A stretch of DNA of 64,000 nucleotides from Sneathiella chungangensis (GCF_009882935.1 NZ_WTVA01000001.1:510238-574237), one strand, 5' to 3'. Positions 43,522 to 52,946 are shown, counted from the first letter of the stretch. The notes: generated by a model from the sequence alone, not told the origin. Numbers and translations are program-made.

Positions 43522-44500
43522 AACCCCGTCATACCAGTCGATCCGCGACGCCGCCGCGCAGCTTCGCGGCATTGCCGTGCGCACGCCGCTGCTGGAATCC
43601 CTCGCGCTCAATGAAAAGCTGGGGGCCCGGCTGTTTCTCAAATGTGAGACGCTTCAGCATACGGGATCCTTCAAATTCCGCGGCGCCTACAACACCCTGA
43701 GCCGCCTCTCTTCGTCGCAAAAGGCCGCCGGCGTTATCGCCTATTCCAGCGGCAACCATGCACAGGGCGTAGCCCTGTCGGCGAAACTTCTCGGCATCCC
43801 GGCAACCATCCTGATGCCGGAGGATTCACCGCAGATCAAGCTCGACAATACGCGCGGCTATGGTGCGACGGTCGTCACCTATGACCGCTACCACCAGTCG
43901 CGCGAAGAGATCGGCGAGAAAATCGCGCGGGAGAAAAACCTGACCCTCGTCAAGCCTTACGACAATTACTTCGTTATTTCCGGTCAGGGAACCGTGGGCA
44001 TAGAAATTGCTGAACAGGTGAAGGATCACGGCGCCCGCGCCGACATATGCGTCACCCCGGCCGGCGGCGGCGGGCTGATTGCCGGCACTTCCCTCGCCCT
44101 TCGGGAATTAAGCTCCCGGACAAAAATCTATGCGGCGGAACCGGAATTCTTTGATGACACCAGCCGCTCCCTCGCGGCGGGCAAGCCCGTCGCCAATGCC
44201 GAGGGACATCACAGCATTTGCGATGCCATCGTGACGCCGACACCGGGGAAAATAACCTTCGCCGTCAACAAGATGACCCTCTCCGGCGGGCTCGTCGTCA
44301 CGGAGGAAGAGACCAAATCGGCGATGCGCGCGGCCTTTCACTATTTCAAATGCGTGATCGAACCGGGTGGCGCCGTCGCACTCGCCGCCTTGTTGAGCAA
44401 GAAGGTTGATATCCAGGGTAAAACGCTGGTTGCGGTCGCGTCCGGAGGCAATGTCGATCCCGCGCTTTACGCCCGCATCCTCAACGAGGGCGATCAGTAG
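43496..44500 (+). CDS. Threonine/serine dehydratase (PLP fold type II)
   Basis: About 334 residues from ATG 43496, which lies inside the end of the upstream gene. The PLP lysine is in QHTGSFKFRGAYNTL, the substrate loop is SSGNHAQGVALSAKLLG, and the phosphate-binding loop is TPAGGGGLIAGTSLALRELS. The length fits a single-domain enzyme without a regulatory ACT domain, so it is catabolic or a serine racemase-like relative. It deaminates threonine or serine to the keto acid. It faces the giant TPR gene tail to tail (7-base overlap). Confidence 0.92.
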   Translation: MISLLEFDKTPSYQSIRDAAAQLRGIAVRTPLLESLALNEKLGARLFLKCETLQHTGSFKFRGAYNTLSRLSSSQKAAGVIAYSSGNHAQGVALSAKLLGIPATILMPEDSPQIKLDNTRGYGATVVTYDRYHQSREEIGEKIAREKNLTLVKPYDNYFVISGQGTVGIEIAEQVKDHGARADICVTPAGGGGLIAGTSLALRELSSRTKIYAAEPEFFDDTSRSLAAGKPVANAEGHHSICDAIVTPTPGKITFAVNKMTLSGGLVVTEEETKSAMRAAFHYFKCVIEPGGAVALAALLSKKVDIQGKTLVAVASGGNVDPALYARILNEGDQ

Positions 44501-47500
44501 GTCGCCCAGAACTGCCCGTTCTCCAGTTTCTCCCGATATCCGGCCATGAAGGATTCGAGCTGACCGACCTTCGCGATCACCGTCGCGCGTTCGCGGAATT
44601 CGGTTTCGGAAGGATCATTCTGTTCCGTAATCAAATCAAACGCCGCCTGATCGACGGTCCCTTCCATCTTTTCACGGTATTTATCGCGCAGCTGGCGAAT
44701 GCCGCGCTTGTCGTCGGAAAGATTGAGCGCGACGGCGAGCTGCATGATCCGCTGCCGGTCGAGCCGCTCGAAATCCGCGCCGTTGCTGTTGCCGCCATTG
44801 CCGATCAGTTTCTCGATCGCCGGGATCGCCTGCGCCCAGTTCCTCGATTTCCAGTGAATTTCAGCGCGCAGCTCATCTGCCTCAAGGCTGCGATCACTCT
44901 CGATCAGCGCCAGCGCTTCCTTGTAATGCTGAAGGCCCGCCTGCGCCCGCGCCTCGATATGCAGGCGCTCTTTCTTGGCTTCGGGCGAAAGCTGGCGCCA
45001 GCGCGTATCATAGAGCGCGCGCAGCGCTTCTTCCGGCTTGTCGTTCCATAGATGAACAATGGCGAGCTTGGTTCCCGCGGCGGCCTTCTCCGCGCCCTTC
45101 AGGCGGAAGCTGACCTGATGCTCAAGGAGCTGCGCCGCCTGTTCAAGCAGATCGACACGTGTCAGGCGGTCCGCCAGGATCTGGATCATCTTGTCGCCGC
45201 GATCCCCGACGGGGGTCAGTTCACGGTACTGGTAATAAATGGCAAGCGCCTTGACCGGCGGCAGGTTATCGGCGCCGCCCTCCAGGAACAGCTCGGCGAA
45301 CAGATCGTTCATCTTGCGACCAAGAATCCGCGAATAGGGCGACTCCGGGAAATGCCGGACGATCCGCTTATAGGTTTCCAGTCCGTTGCCGATCTGGCCG
45401 GTGGCGACATACAAATCACCAAGGCGCTTCTGCACCTCGACCTCAAGTTCGTCGCCGCGCCAGGCAAAATCGAGTTTCTCAATCTCGGCGATTGCCTGTT
45501 CCGGCGTGATCAGTTTTGCGACTAGATCGACATTGATCTTGTCGAAGCGGGCCTTTTCCGTGATCGGGCGGTATCCGACCTTGATCGCATCGGTAAATTT
45601 CGCCGCCGCCGTCGGAAAATCGCTGAGTTGTAGCGCCAGCACGCCTTCGAGATAGGATTTCTCGGCCTTTTGCGACGGCAAGTCAGGCGTCTTGACCTCG
45701 TCCAGAACCTGTTTTGCCAGATTAACATCGACATTTTCGAGCGCCGCCCGCGCCCGCAACAGGCGGAAATGATCGGCCCATTCCTTTTCAAAGACAGTGA
45801 AGGCCGGTGCGGAATAATTAAGTTCCTGCGCCGCGCGCTCCCAGTCGCCAAGACCGGCGGAGATCATGCCGCGCCAGGGGGCGACTTCGACATCGCCTTC
45901 GAAACCCTCGTCATACAGATGGAGGGCCGCCGCGTCATAATGGTGCTGACCGAGTTCGGCCAGCCCCATCAGCAGGCGGTATTCCTTGTCTTTCTCGATC
46001 TTCGGATAGCGGCGGATGAGCTCCGCCAACACGCCAAGCGCCTCGGCATAGTATTTCTGTCCGACAAAGAATTTCGCGAGGGTCATCTTAGCCTTGCGCT
46101 GATCCTTCTTCTCGGCGGTCGCAATGGCATTTTGCAGCTCCTGCTTGCGGATCGTGAAAAGAACAGGATTTACCTGCCGCCATTCCGCGAGGCGGACAAG
46201 CTGCGCCTTTTCGATGGAAGGAGTCGGATAAATTTCTTCGCCCGGCTTTTTCGGAACTTCCTTCGGCTCCTGCGGCGCGGCATATTCGTTGGAAATCGCC
46301 GTTACCGCGAAGCCGTTCTGCTCCCGGCCGATGCGGATCTCGCCCGCCGATGACCTGAGGGCGACACCCTGCACCGTCGGCAGGATGGTGATGCCGTTGA
46401 AGACACGCACCTCCGGAATGCCGTAGCCAGCCGCGGTGAGCGGCATGGCCACCAGTTCTTCCTGCGACTCCGGATCCAAGAAGCGGACCTCCCGGCCGTT
46501 ATGAACCGCCGGAATGAAGGCGCGGAACTCGGAGGCCGAAATTCCCTGTGTCTGGACGCCCAGCGGATGCGTTACGACGGGCCTCGCGTCGAGGGTAAAA
46601 TCGATGAACCATTCCTCATTGACCTTATCAACCTTGGGCGCATAGCCTTCGCGGAAGTTAAACCGCAGGAGCGTCGCCTTTTGATCGGCCAACTGGCGCG
46701 CGCTGGAGACGAGGAACTTGTAGGGTCCGGAAAGATTGCTGAAATCCGCCTCGGCGGGACGGTCGAAAATGACCCAATGGGCACCGCCGGATTCGAACAT
46801 CGCCATCGCGGCCGGCTCATCCCAGGGGAAGATCAGGCGGAAACCATCCTTCAGGTTGGCGATCTTGACCTTGAGCTGCGCGATCTGCGGCGCCTCCATC
46901 TGTTTGGCGACGACTTTCGGCTGCTCGACTTTCGCGACCGGCTCCTCGCCGGCGTCCTTGATGACGATCGGCTCGGGCTTTTCCGGCTCGACAGCGGCAA
47001 TTTCCTCTTTCTCCGCGGGCGGGTCGAGGACGATAGTCGGGCCAATGGGCGCAATCGCTGATCCCGACGCGGGCGAAATATATCCCAGCCGGTCATCTTC
47101 TTGCGGGGTCGCCATTTCGACGACACCGGAGGAGGCAATTGGTTGCGGAGACGCCTTTTCCCGCGCGATCTCTATCTTTTCTTCCGTTTTCTCCGTCGGC
47201 TTTTTAGCCGGTGCAACGGTCGCTTTTTTGTCATTCAGATTGACAACCGGCAGCTCAATCACGGGTCCTTTGGATGTCGCGACAGGCTCATCCGGAGAGG
47301 CCTTGGTCGCCACAGGTTCCGCTTTGGCCGTCACCACCGGCGCGACCGGTTCCGGGGCCCGGGCAACCGCCTCGGGCACTGTCTTCACCGCCGGCGTCTT
47401 CACCGGTTTGGTTTCGGGTTCGGGATCTGGTTGCGCCTCGGCGATGGTAACTTTCTCCGGCCCTTTGCGAATATCGAAGACGATACTTTTCTCATTGCGG

Positions 47501-48183
47501 AAGCTGGTCGCCGCGCTGCCGGGCGCAAGCCGGACCGTCACCTGCGTTTTATCGCCCGATGCACTCAGCGAAACGGATTTCGCGAAATTGAGCGGATCAT
47601 TGTTGATCGCCTTCACGTTAATCTCGGCGCGGCCATCGAACGTGATTTCGAGCCTGTCCTCAACGACGCGGCTGCTATAGCCCGTGTTCGCGGTCGGCCA
47701 GTCGAAGACGAGGCGGCTGAAATCCTTGTGATCACCCGCCCGCAGACGCACGCGGACAGAGGCATCCGACGCCGTGCCGGTCTGTCCCGCGGCCGGCTTT
47801 TCAAGCTCCACGATGACCAGATTGCCGTCATTTTTCGAGGCGAGACGCACCTCCCCTTTTAACGGAAAGCGAACGGATTGACGCCCCTCCAAAAATTCGC
47901 CGGGGCCGACATAGTTCCGAAGTTCCGCTGAGGCCACAGCGAGATCCGCGTCAAATGGCGTTGTAAAGCGGATATAGAGGTAGCCGTCTTCAAGTTCGGT
48001 GCTGAATTCCGGTGCCTTGTCCCAGCCAAAGGTCAAGCGGCCGACATTCCCCGTGTCCGCCGCCGTCACCTTTACGGGCACGGCCGCCATCGCCTCCGCC
48101 CAGAGACAGGCAATGACCAGAATCCCCGCCAGTAGAAACTGGCCGATCCGGTGTTTGATTGACATACTCGATACGCGGTTCAT
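44494..48183 (-). CDS. Giant secreted AMIN-like/TPR protein of the flagellar cluster
   Basis: About 1229 residues from ATG 48183 (MNRVSSMSIKHR), chosen because a signal-like hydrophobic segment (FLLAGILVIACLWAEAMA) follows at once; longer readings add nothing. Residues about 40-240 look like an AMIN-type beta domain. About 250-470 is a low-complexity Lys/Glu/Pro/Val stretch (EKPEPIVIKDAGEEPVAK). About 480-680 is a second beta region, and about 690-1200 is TPR-like helices. Such layouts occur in periplasmic scaffolds. It directly follows the MotB-like genes, so a role in the flagellar motor or stator is inferred. It is not a standard named flagellar gene. Confidence 0.8.
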   Translation of the reverse strand: MNRVSSMSIKHRIGQFLLAGILVIACLWAEAMAAVPVKVTAADTGNVGRLTFGWDKAPEFSTELEDGYLYIRFTTPFDADLAVASAELRNYVGPGEFLEGRQSVRFPLKGEVRLASKNDGNLVIVELEKPAAGQTGTASDASVRVRLRAGDHKDFSRLVFDWPTANTGYSSRVVEDRLEITFDGRAEINVKAINNDPLNFAKSVSLSASGDKTQVTVRLAPGSAATSFRNEKSIVFDIRKGPEKVTIAEAQPDPEPETKPVKTPAVKTVPEAVARAPEPVAPVVTAKAEPVATKASPDEPVATSKGPVIELPVVNLNDKKATVAPAKKPTEKTEEKIEIAREKASPQPIASSGVVEMATPQEDDRLGYISPASGSAIAPIGPTIVLDPPAEKEEIAAVEPEKPEPIVIKDAGEEPVAKVEQPKVVAKQMEAPQIAQLKVKIANLKDGFRLIFPWDEPAAMAMFESGGAHWVIFDRPAEADFSNLSGPYKFLVSSARQLADQKATLLRFNFREGYAPKVDKVNEEWFIDFTLDARPVVTHPLGVQTQGISASEFRAFIPAVHNGREVRFLDPESQEELVAMPLTAAGYGIPEVRVFNGITILPTVQGVALRSSAGEIRIGREQNGFAVTAISNEYAAPQEPKEVPKKPGEEIYPTPSIEKAQLVRLAEWRQVNPVLFTIRKQELQNAIATAEKKDQRKAKMTLAKFFVGQKYYAEALGVLAELIRRYPKIEKDKEYRLLMGLAELGQHHYDAAALHLYDEGFEGDVEVAPWRGMISAGLGDWERAAQELNYSAPAFTVFEKEWADHFRLLRARAALENVDVNLAKQVLDEVKTPDLPSQKAEKSYLEGVLALQLSDFPTAAAKFTDAIKVGYRPITEKARFDKINVDLVAKLITPEQAIAEIEKLDFAWRGDELEVEVQKRLGDLYVATGQIGNGLETYKRIVRHFPESPYSRILGRKMNDLFAELFLEGGADNLPPVKALAIYYQYRELTPVGDRGDKMIQILADRLTRVDLLEQAAQLLEHQVSFRLKGAEKAAAGTKLAIVHLWNDKPEEALRALYDTRWRQLSPEAKKERLHIEARAQAGLQHYKEALALIESDRSLEADELRAEIHWKSRNWAQAIPAIEKLIGNGGNSNGADFERLDRQRIMQLAVALNLSDDKRGIRQLRDKYREKMEGTVDQAAFDLITEQNDPSETEFRERATVIAKVGQLESFMAGYREKLENGQFWATY

Positions 48184-48184
48184 G

Positions 48185-48907
48185 TTACTGTCCTCGACCC
48201 TCAGCTTCGCGCACGACGATGTCCACGCGTCGTGCCAGCGCAAATTTTCTATCCTTGTCGTCCACGTAAATCAGCTCGCCGAAACGGGAATCCGCCATGC
48301 CGAACACCCGGATCGGATAGATATATCCGGAATGCTTCAATTCAGTCGCAACCGACAGCGCGCGCGCCATTGAAAGCGCCCAGTTATTCGGATACTTCGC
48401 CGTCGGTGACGTGATGGGATCGGGATCGGTATGGCCGTAAACCTCGACCCTGTTACTGATATGACGGAGGGTATTGCCAATCATATCAATCACTTCGGCA
48501 ACTTCTCCGCCTTCCTTCTCGGTGCCGGGCCTGAAGAAGTCCCACCCCGCAAGCGAGATCACAAGACGCTCCTCAGCGCGGAAAATCTCGACATTCGCCA
48601 GCAGCGGGCTCTGTTCCTTCTTGCCGTTGAGAATGTGCTCCAGATAGGACAGATCAATGGCTTTCGGCTCGGTGATCATGGCCATGTTCTTTTCCGCCTC
48701 GCCCGTCTTGGTGACGAGATCGGTTATGTCACTCATCTTGTTGCCGAACGTCTCGGTCAGGGTCTGCCAGCGATCGACCTTGATCTCGCTCATCGAGAAG
48801 AGCAGGACGAAGAACGCCAGCAGCAGCGCGAGCAAGTCCGCGAGCGATGTCATCCAGACATTGCTGAAATCCTGCGGCTTGTCGCTTTTCGGAAACAGGA
48901 AATTCAT
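48185..48907 (-). CDS. motB: MotB-like stator/OmpA-domain protein
   Basis: 240 residues. An N-terminal membrane helix carries Asp24 in WMTSLADLLALLLAFFVLL, matching the proton-binding aspartate of MotB. The C-terminal half is OmpA-like, with VEVYGHTDPDPITSPTAKYP, NNWALSMARALSVATEL, and RRVDIVV near the end. It should anchor the stator to peptidoglycan. The start overlaps the end of the second MotB-like gene by four bases. I see no motA nearby. Confidence 0.88.
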   Translation of the reverse strand: MNFLFPKSDKPQDFSNVWMTSLADLLALLLAFFVLLFSMSEIKVDRWQTLTETFGNKMSDITDLVTKTGEAEKNMAMITEPKAIDLSYLEHILNGKKEQSPLLANVEIFRAEERLVISLAGWDFFRPGTEKEGGEVAEVIDMIGNTLRHISNRVEVYGHTDPDPITSPTAKYPNNWALSMARALSVATELKHSGYIYPIRVFGMADSRFGELIYVDDKDRKFALARRVDIVVREAEGRGQ

Positions 48908-49617
48908 TTCTGACGCGTCTCCGGCCGGAACTGGAATTCAAGCGTCGGACGCAGGAAGAAGCTGAAATGGATCAGCCCGGCGTCACCGGCCGCCATGCCG
49001 ATGGAGATATTCCGTGACGGCACGCCCTTATCCATAAGAGTTTGTGCAAGATAACTTACCCGCTGCGGCGCCAGGTCCGTCGGCATCTCCTCGAGTCCCG
49101 GGAGGTTGAGCCCGGTGCCGATCATGATTTCAAGGTCCGTCGCAATATTGCGGTTTCGCAAAATCAGCGTCGCCGCGACATCTTCAATAAAGGATCCAAG
49201 GCTGTCGCGCAGCTCAAGGCTGCGATAGGCGAAAAGCTGGCGGATCGGCACGGAAAACTGCAGGCGCGTCCCGCCCCTGGTCACCCGCGATTCAACGAGG
49301 GGGACCGCCGTCTCGAACACGTTCTTGAGCTTCGCGTGAAAGGCCTGCGTGCCCTGCTCTTCGCCGGAAAGTTTCTTCTGCCGGTCGGCGGGGGTATCCC
49401 GCGACAGGCCGTTAAAGGCGATATTGACACTGCCAAGCACGGTGCGAATGCGGTCTTCCTGCATCACCGAAATGGAATGAAGGAAAATGAAAAAGGCGAG
49501 CAGCAGCAGATAGAGCGAGACAAAAACGACCGAATTTGCGTTCTTCTCCCGCACCGGCTCCAGCATCGGCTCGATAAAATCTATCTCCGAATTATTGTGA
49601 TTATCCGTACCGTTCAC
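48904..49617 (-). CDS. MotB-like membrane protein lacking the stator aspartate
   Basis: 237 residues with one membrane helix (VVFVSLYLLLLAFFIFLHSISV) and a C-terminal OmpA-like half (FAYRSLELRDSLGSFIEDVAATLI, then YLAQTLMDKGVPSRNISIG). Aligned by eye with its neighbour, Ser34 takes the place of Asp24, so it is unlikely to conduct protons. It overlaps motB by four bases. It may be an accessory stator subunit or a MotB-like regulator. The four-residue overlap and the next gene (motE) put it firmly in the motor operon. Confidence 0.75.
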   Translation of the reverse strand: MNGTDNHNNSEIDFIEPMLEPVREKNANSVVFVSLYLLLLAFFIFLHSISVMQEDRIRTVLGSVNIAFNGLSRDTPADRQKKLSGEEQGTQAFHAKLKNVFETAVPLVESRVTRGGTRLQFSVPIRQLFAYRSLELRDSLGSFIEDVAATLILRNRNIATDLEIMIGTGLNLPGLEEMPTDLAPQRVSYLAQTLMDKGVPSRNISIGMAAGDAGLIHFSFFLRPTLEFQFRPETRQK

Positions 49618-49762
49618 AATTTACCTGCTTACCCTTCCCAAGACGCCGTATCGCATCGCATTCAAGCTAGGCAAATTTTACCCGGCAATGGTTAACCGGC
49701 GGTAAATGACGGAGGCGATTTCTGGCGGACAGGCAAGAGCCGGAGTCAATTGCCGATGGCGA

Positions 49763-50461
49763 TCAGCTCTTGTCGTCTTCCACACCTGGAAGCTGCCGGC
49801 GTGTTGCCAGTTCAACGGTCAGCTTGTTGGCGCGGCTGCTGTTCATTGCGGCCAGGATTGCCGCCATTTTGGCTTCCTTGATGCTACTTGCAACATCGAT
49901 GAGGATATCCATTTCGAGATCGTTGAAGATCCGCGCCGCATCCTTCGGTTTCATCTTCTCGTAGATCTTGACCAGGCTCTCCATCTGGGCCTTTTCCTGC
50001 TCGTCGTGAAGCTTGAGCAGAGAATTAAGAGTGGTCTCCATCTCCTTCAATTTGGTGATTTTTTCATCGATGCGCGATTCCGTCGCTTTCAGCAGGTTAT
50101 CGCGCATATCGAGTTCTTCACCGCGCCGGTCAAGTTCGGCCCGGCGCTCGACCAGACGCTCCAGCACTTCGATCTCACTCTTGGAGAATTGCCGCACGCC
50201 GGTGGGATCCGTTGCCGCAACCCTTGTCTCGTTCACCGGATCGGCGGGCTTTTCCGTCGCAACCGCGGAAACCATTTCTTCCGCTGCGGGCGCCGCCGCT
50301 TCGGCGGGCTTTTCCTCTTCCTTCTCGCTTGCCTGAACCTCGGCGAGCCGGACGTCGAAAAGAACGCCCTGGGCGTCCGTCCAGACCGCGCTCAGCTTGA
50401 GCCCGAAGATCAGGATCAGCGCAAAGACCGTTACGGGCAAAATGCGAATATGTTTCATCAT
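49763..50461 (-). CDS. motE: MotE-like flagellar motor chaperone (MgtE N-terminal domain)
   Basis: 232 residues. N-terminal hydrophobic anchor (ILPVTVFALILIFGL), then an acidic/Ala-rich linker, and from about 110 a coiled-coil region (IEVLERLVERRAELDRRGEEL). The C-terminal MgtE-N-type domain has IYEKMKPKDAARIFNDLEMDILIDVASSIKEAKMAAILAAM. In Sinorhizobium MotE is a periplasmic chaperone for the stator protein MotC; the resemblance and position support a similar motor role. Confidence 0.85.
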   Translation of the reverse strand: MMKHIRILPVTVFALILIFGLKLSAVWTDAQGVLFDVRLAEVQASEKEEEKPAEAAAPAAEEMVSAVATEKPADPVNETRVAATDPTGVRQFSKSEIEVLERLVERRAELDRRGEELDMRDNLLKATESRIDEKITKLKEMETTLNSLLKLHDEQEKAQMESLVKIYEKMKPKDAARIFNDLEMDILIDVASSIKEAKMAAILAAMNSSRANKLTVELATRRQLPGVEDDKS

Positions 50462-50474
50462 GGAAGGTCCCGCC

Positions 50475-50957
50475 TCACGTCGCTTTGGTCAGCATTTCAA
50501 AAAGTTCTTTTTCCGCTTCGGTGCGGAATTTCTTGGGTTCCTCGGACCGGCTGTCAAGGGTGATTTCCTCATCATCGAAAAGCCCCGCCGGATCATCGTC
50601 ATAGACCCCTGTCACCTCGCGTTTCGCGGTTGATTCGACCCCTTTCTGGAGACGATCGGCGATCCGCGTGCTGGAGGCATTGATCAGTTGCAATTCCTCG
50701 ATCAGATCCTTCGCCTGCTTGATTTCATCGCGAAACTGCTTGCCGGTGGTCGCCGCCAGGTTTTTAAGCTCATCGACACCTGATTTGGACCGCAGGAGTG
50801 CCTTGTCGAATTCCTCCGTCAATTGCCGGAGTTCCGTATGGGCATCGCGCATGTTGGACAGGCGCTTGTTCAACAGTGCGCAATAGCCGATCGTCGCCAG
50901 CAACAGCCCGACGAGAAACAGGTTCAGCAGAAAATCAAGTGGTAGAGAATCCAGCAT
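50475..50957 (-). CDS. DUF6468 flagellar-cluster protein
   Basis: 160 residues. One N-terminal membrane segment (FLLNLFLVGLLLATIGYCALL), then a long amphipathic region (ELRQLTEEFDKALLRSKSGV) and an acidic tail (DDDPAGLFDDEEITLDSRSEE). It matches the DUF6468 proteins found beside alphaproteobacterial fliM. Function unknown; position between motE and fliM suggests an accessory basal-body or motor role. Confidence 0.75.
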   Translation of the reverse strand: MLDSLPLDFLLNLFLVGLLLATIGYCALLNKRLSNMRDAHTELRQLTEEFDKALLRSKSGVDELKNLAATTGKQFRDEIKQAKDLIEELQLINASSTRIADRLQKGVESTAKREVTGVYDDDPAGLFDDEEITLDSRSEEPKKFRTEAEKELFEMLTKAT

Positions 50958-50961
50958 TATT

Positions 50962-52098
50962 TTAACCCAGCGTTCGCAGTGATTTATCGACCTTCACGGC
51001 AATATTCTGACCGGATCGGCCCATTTTTCCCGACACCATCGATATCCCGCCGCAGCGGAGTACCGTCGGGCTGCTCGGCGAGGCGTTGAACATGATCGTA
51101 TCGCCGATTTCCAGTTTCAAAACATCATTGAGCGACATCTGCTTTTCATCGAGGACCGCCTGGATATCGACCTCGGTCGACCAGAGTTCGGTTGCCAGAT
51201 GGTTTTCCCAAATGCTGTCGCGCCCGAATTTTTCGCCCATGAACATCTGCAGAAGAAGTTCGCGGACCGGCTCCAGCGTCGCGTAGGGAAGGAGCATTTC
51301 AAGGCGTCCGCCCCGATCTTCCATATCGATCCGGAGCTTGATCAAAATCGCCGCATTGGCGGGGCGCGCGATGGTCGCAAAACGCGGGTTTGTCTCGATG
51401 CGCTCATGGCGGAAATTGACCGGGCTCAGCGGCTCGAAAGCGCCGGTCATGTCGTTGAGAACAACAGAAACCATCCGCTCGACGAGGTTGCGCTCGATGG
51501 TCGTATAGGGCCGTCCCTCGATCCGCATAGCCGCCGTTCCCCGGCGGCCGCCGAGCAGAACGTCAACAATCGAGTAAATCAGGGAGCTTTCGACCATGAT
51601 CAGGCCGAAATTGTCCCATTCCTCGGCGCGGAACACGCTCAGGATCGCCGGCAGCGGAATGGAATTGAGATAATCACCGAAGCGGATCGATGTAATGTTG
51701 TCCAGGCTGACCTCGACATTATCGGAGGTGAAATTGCGCAGTGACGTCGTCATCATGCGCACCAGCCGGTCAAAGACGACCTCCAGCATCGGAAGACGTT
51801 CATAATTGACCAGCGCCGAGTTGATGATGGCCTTGATGCCGGAATTTTCGCCGCCGCCGTCGCCGTCCATATCGAAGCCGAGGAGGCTGTCGATTTCATC
51901 CTGGTTGAGGACGCGGGTGCTGTGACCGGTCATGGCAGCGGCAGAGGAAGCTGTATCGCCGCCGTCCGCATCCGTCATCGCCGCGGCCATTTCGTCATCG
52001 CCACCCTCGGCGGCCATGGCGGCGGCCATGTCCATTTCCCCGTCTTCTTCGGCGGCCATCGCGGCCGCCATATCCATTTCGTCGTCCAGATCAGCCAT
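50962..52098 (-). CDS. fliM: Flagellar motor switch protein FliM
   Basis: 378 residues. The N-terminal 62 residues are an unusual acidic/Ala/Met stretch with the near-perfect repeats EMDMAAAMAAE at 7-17 and 21-31 and a weaker DEMAAAMTDA at 35-44. The canonical start-of-FliM motif LNQDEIDSLLGF follows at 64-75. The central domain carries the FliG-binding region and the C-terminus the SPOA-like domain (SLNDVLKLEIGDTIMFNAS). FliM binds CheY-P and sets motor direction. It is co-transcribed with fliL. Confidence 0.95.
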   Translation of the reverse strand: MADLDDEMDMAAAMAAEEDGEMDMAAAMAAEGGDDEMAAAMTDADGGDTASSAAAMTGHSTRVLNQDEIDSLLGFDMDGDGGGENSGIKAIINSALVNYERLPMLEVVFDRLVRMMTTSLRNFTSDNVEVSLDNITSIRFGDYLNSIPLPAILSVFRAEEWDNFGLIMVESSLIYSIVDVLLGGRRGTAAMRIEGRPYTTIERNLVERMVSVVLNDMTGAFEPLSPVNFRHERIETNPRFATIARPANAAILIKLRIDMEDRGGRLEMLLPYATLEPVRELLLQMFMGEKFGRDSIWENHLATELWSTEVDIQAVLDEKQMSLNDVLKLEIGDTIMFNASPSSPTVLRCGGISMVSGKMGRSGQNIAVKVDKSLRTLG

Positions 52099-52106
52099 AA
52101 ACCTAC

Positions 52107-52634
52107 CTATTGCACCAGCAATTCTTTAAACAAGACGTCGTTGACCTTAACCGGGGTCGCCGAGTTGTTGATCCGCATCAGCAGCTCTTCCTTGAGGCGG
52201 AAGACGCCCTGGGATCCGTTCAGGTCTTCCTTGCGAAGTTCGCGAAGATATACCTGGAAGTTGTCCATGATCCGCGGGATCAGCAGTTCGAGATCGGCAA
52301 TCGCCGCCTCGTCCGCAAGTTCCAGCGATACGCCGAGTTTCAGGAAACTGCTCGATGATGTACTGGAGTTCAGATTAACCAGCATTTCCGGAAGATCATA
52401 GAAGACGACCTTCTTGTTCATCTCGGCGGCTTTAGCGGCGATTTCCTCCTCCGTCGGCTCCGGCGTGTCGAATACGCCGGCGTAATAGGCGCCACCGGCG
52501 CCACCGCCAATAATCAACAGGGGAAGCAAAATGAAAAGAACCAGAACCTTACCGCTCAGTTTCTTTCGCTTTTTCGGCTCGCCGTCCTCGTCCTGCTCGG
52601 CGTCCAACGCCTCATCATCTATCTCGTCAGCCAT
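52107..52634 (-). CDS. fliL: Flagellar basal body protein FliL
   Basis: 175 residues. Acidic N-terminus, one membrane segment (GKVLVLFILLPLLIIGGGAGGA), and the periplasmic FliL domain with DLPEMLVNLNSSTSSSSFLKLGVSLEL and the ending LLMRINNSATPVKVNDVLFKELLVQ. FliL sits beside the stator and supports torque. The gene ends nine bases before fliM. Confidence 0.95.
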   Translation of the reverse strand: MADEIDDEALDAEQDEDGEPKKRKKLSGKVLVLFILLPLLIIGGGAGGAYYAGVFDTPEPTEEEIAAKAAEMNKKVVFYDLPEMLVNLNSSTSSSSFLKLGVSLELADEAAIADLELLIPRIMDNFQVYLRELRKEDLNGSQGVFRLKEELLMRINNSATPVKVNDVLFKELLVQ

Positions 52635-52946
52635 TGTTCGTTTCGTACCTTCGACGATCTCGACATTCGTTAACTGGCTACAGAGTAGGCGGCTTTGGTT
52701 AACAAGAAGTTGAGATTGTTAAGATCATTTGCATAAAGGCGCGTTTTTTTGGGGAATTTCGCGAAATGCCGCTCATCTCGCCGATCAGAATGGGAAAAAA
52801 TTGCCGCCCCCGGTCGGAATTGCGCCCCGGTTTGCCGCGCATCCTTCCTCCCGATAAACTCAAATCATTGTTTTTATTGAGTATTTTTTCTGGCATGGCC
52901 TTTGCGTAAGTAAGGGCAGATCAATTTGTGCCAGAAGGGCAGAGAT
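52635..52946. other. Intergenic region between fliL and flgF
   Basis: 312 bases between divergent flagellar operons. The right part contains a sigma-54 promoter for flgF (reported separately). I see no convincing promoter for fliL on the other strand, no hairpin terminator and no repeat. Confidence 0.5.
52891..52905 (+). promoter_or_regulatory. Sigma-54 promoter of flgF
   Basis: TGGCATGGCCTTTGC matches the -24/-12 consensus (TGGCAC-N5-TTGC) with one mismatch, and the GG and GC dinucleotides are exactly 12 bases apart. It lies 41 bases before the flgF start. Activation by an FlbD-like regulator is likely in an alphaproteobacterium. Confidence 0.75.
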
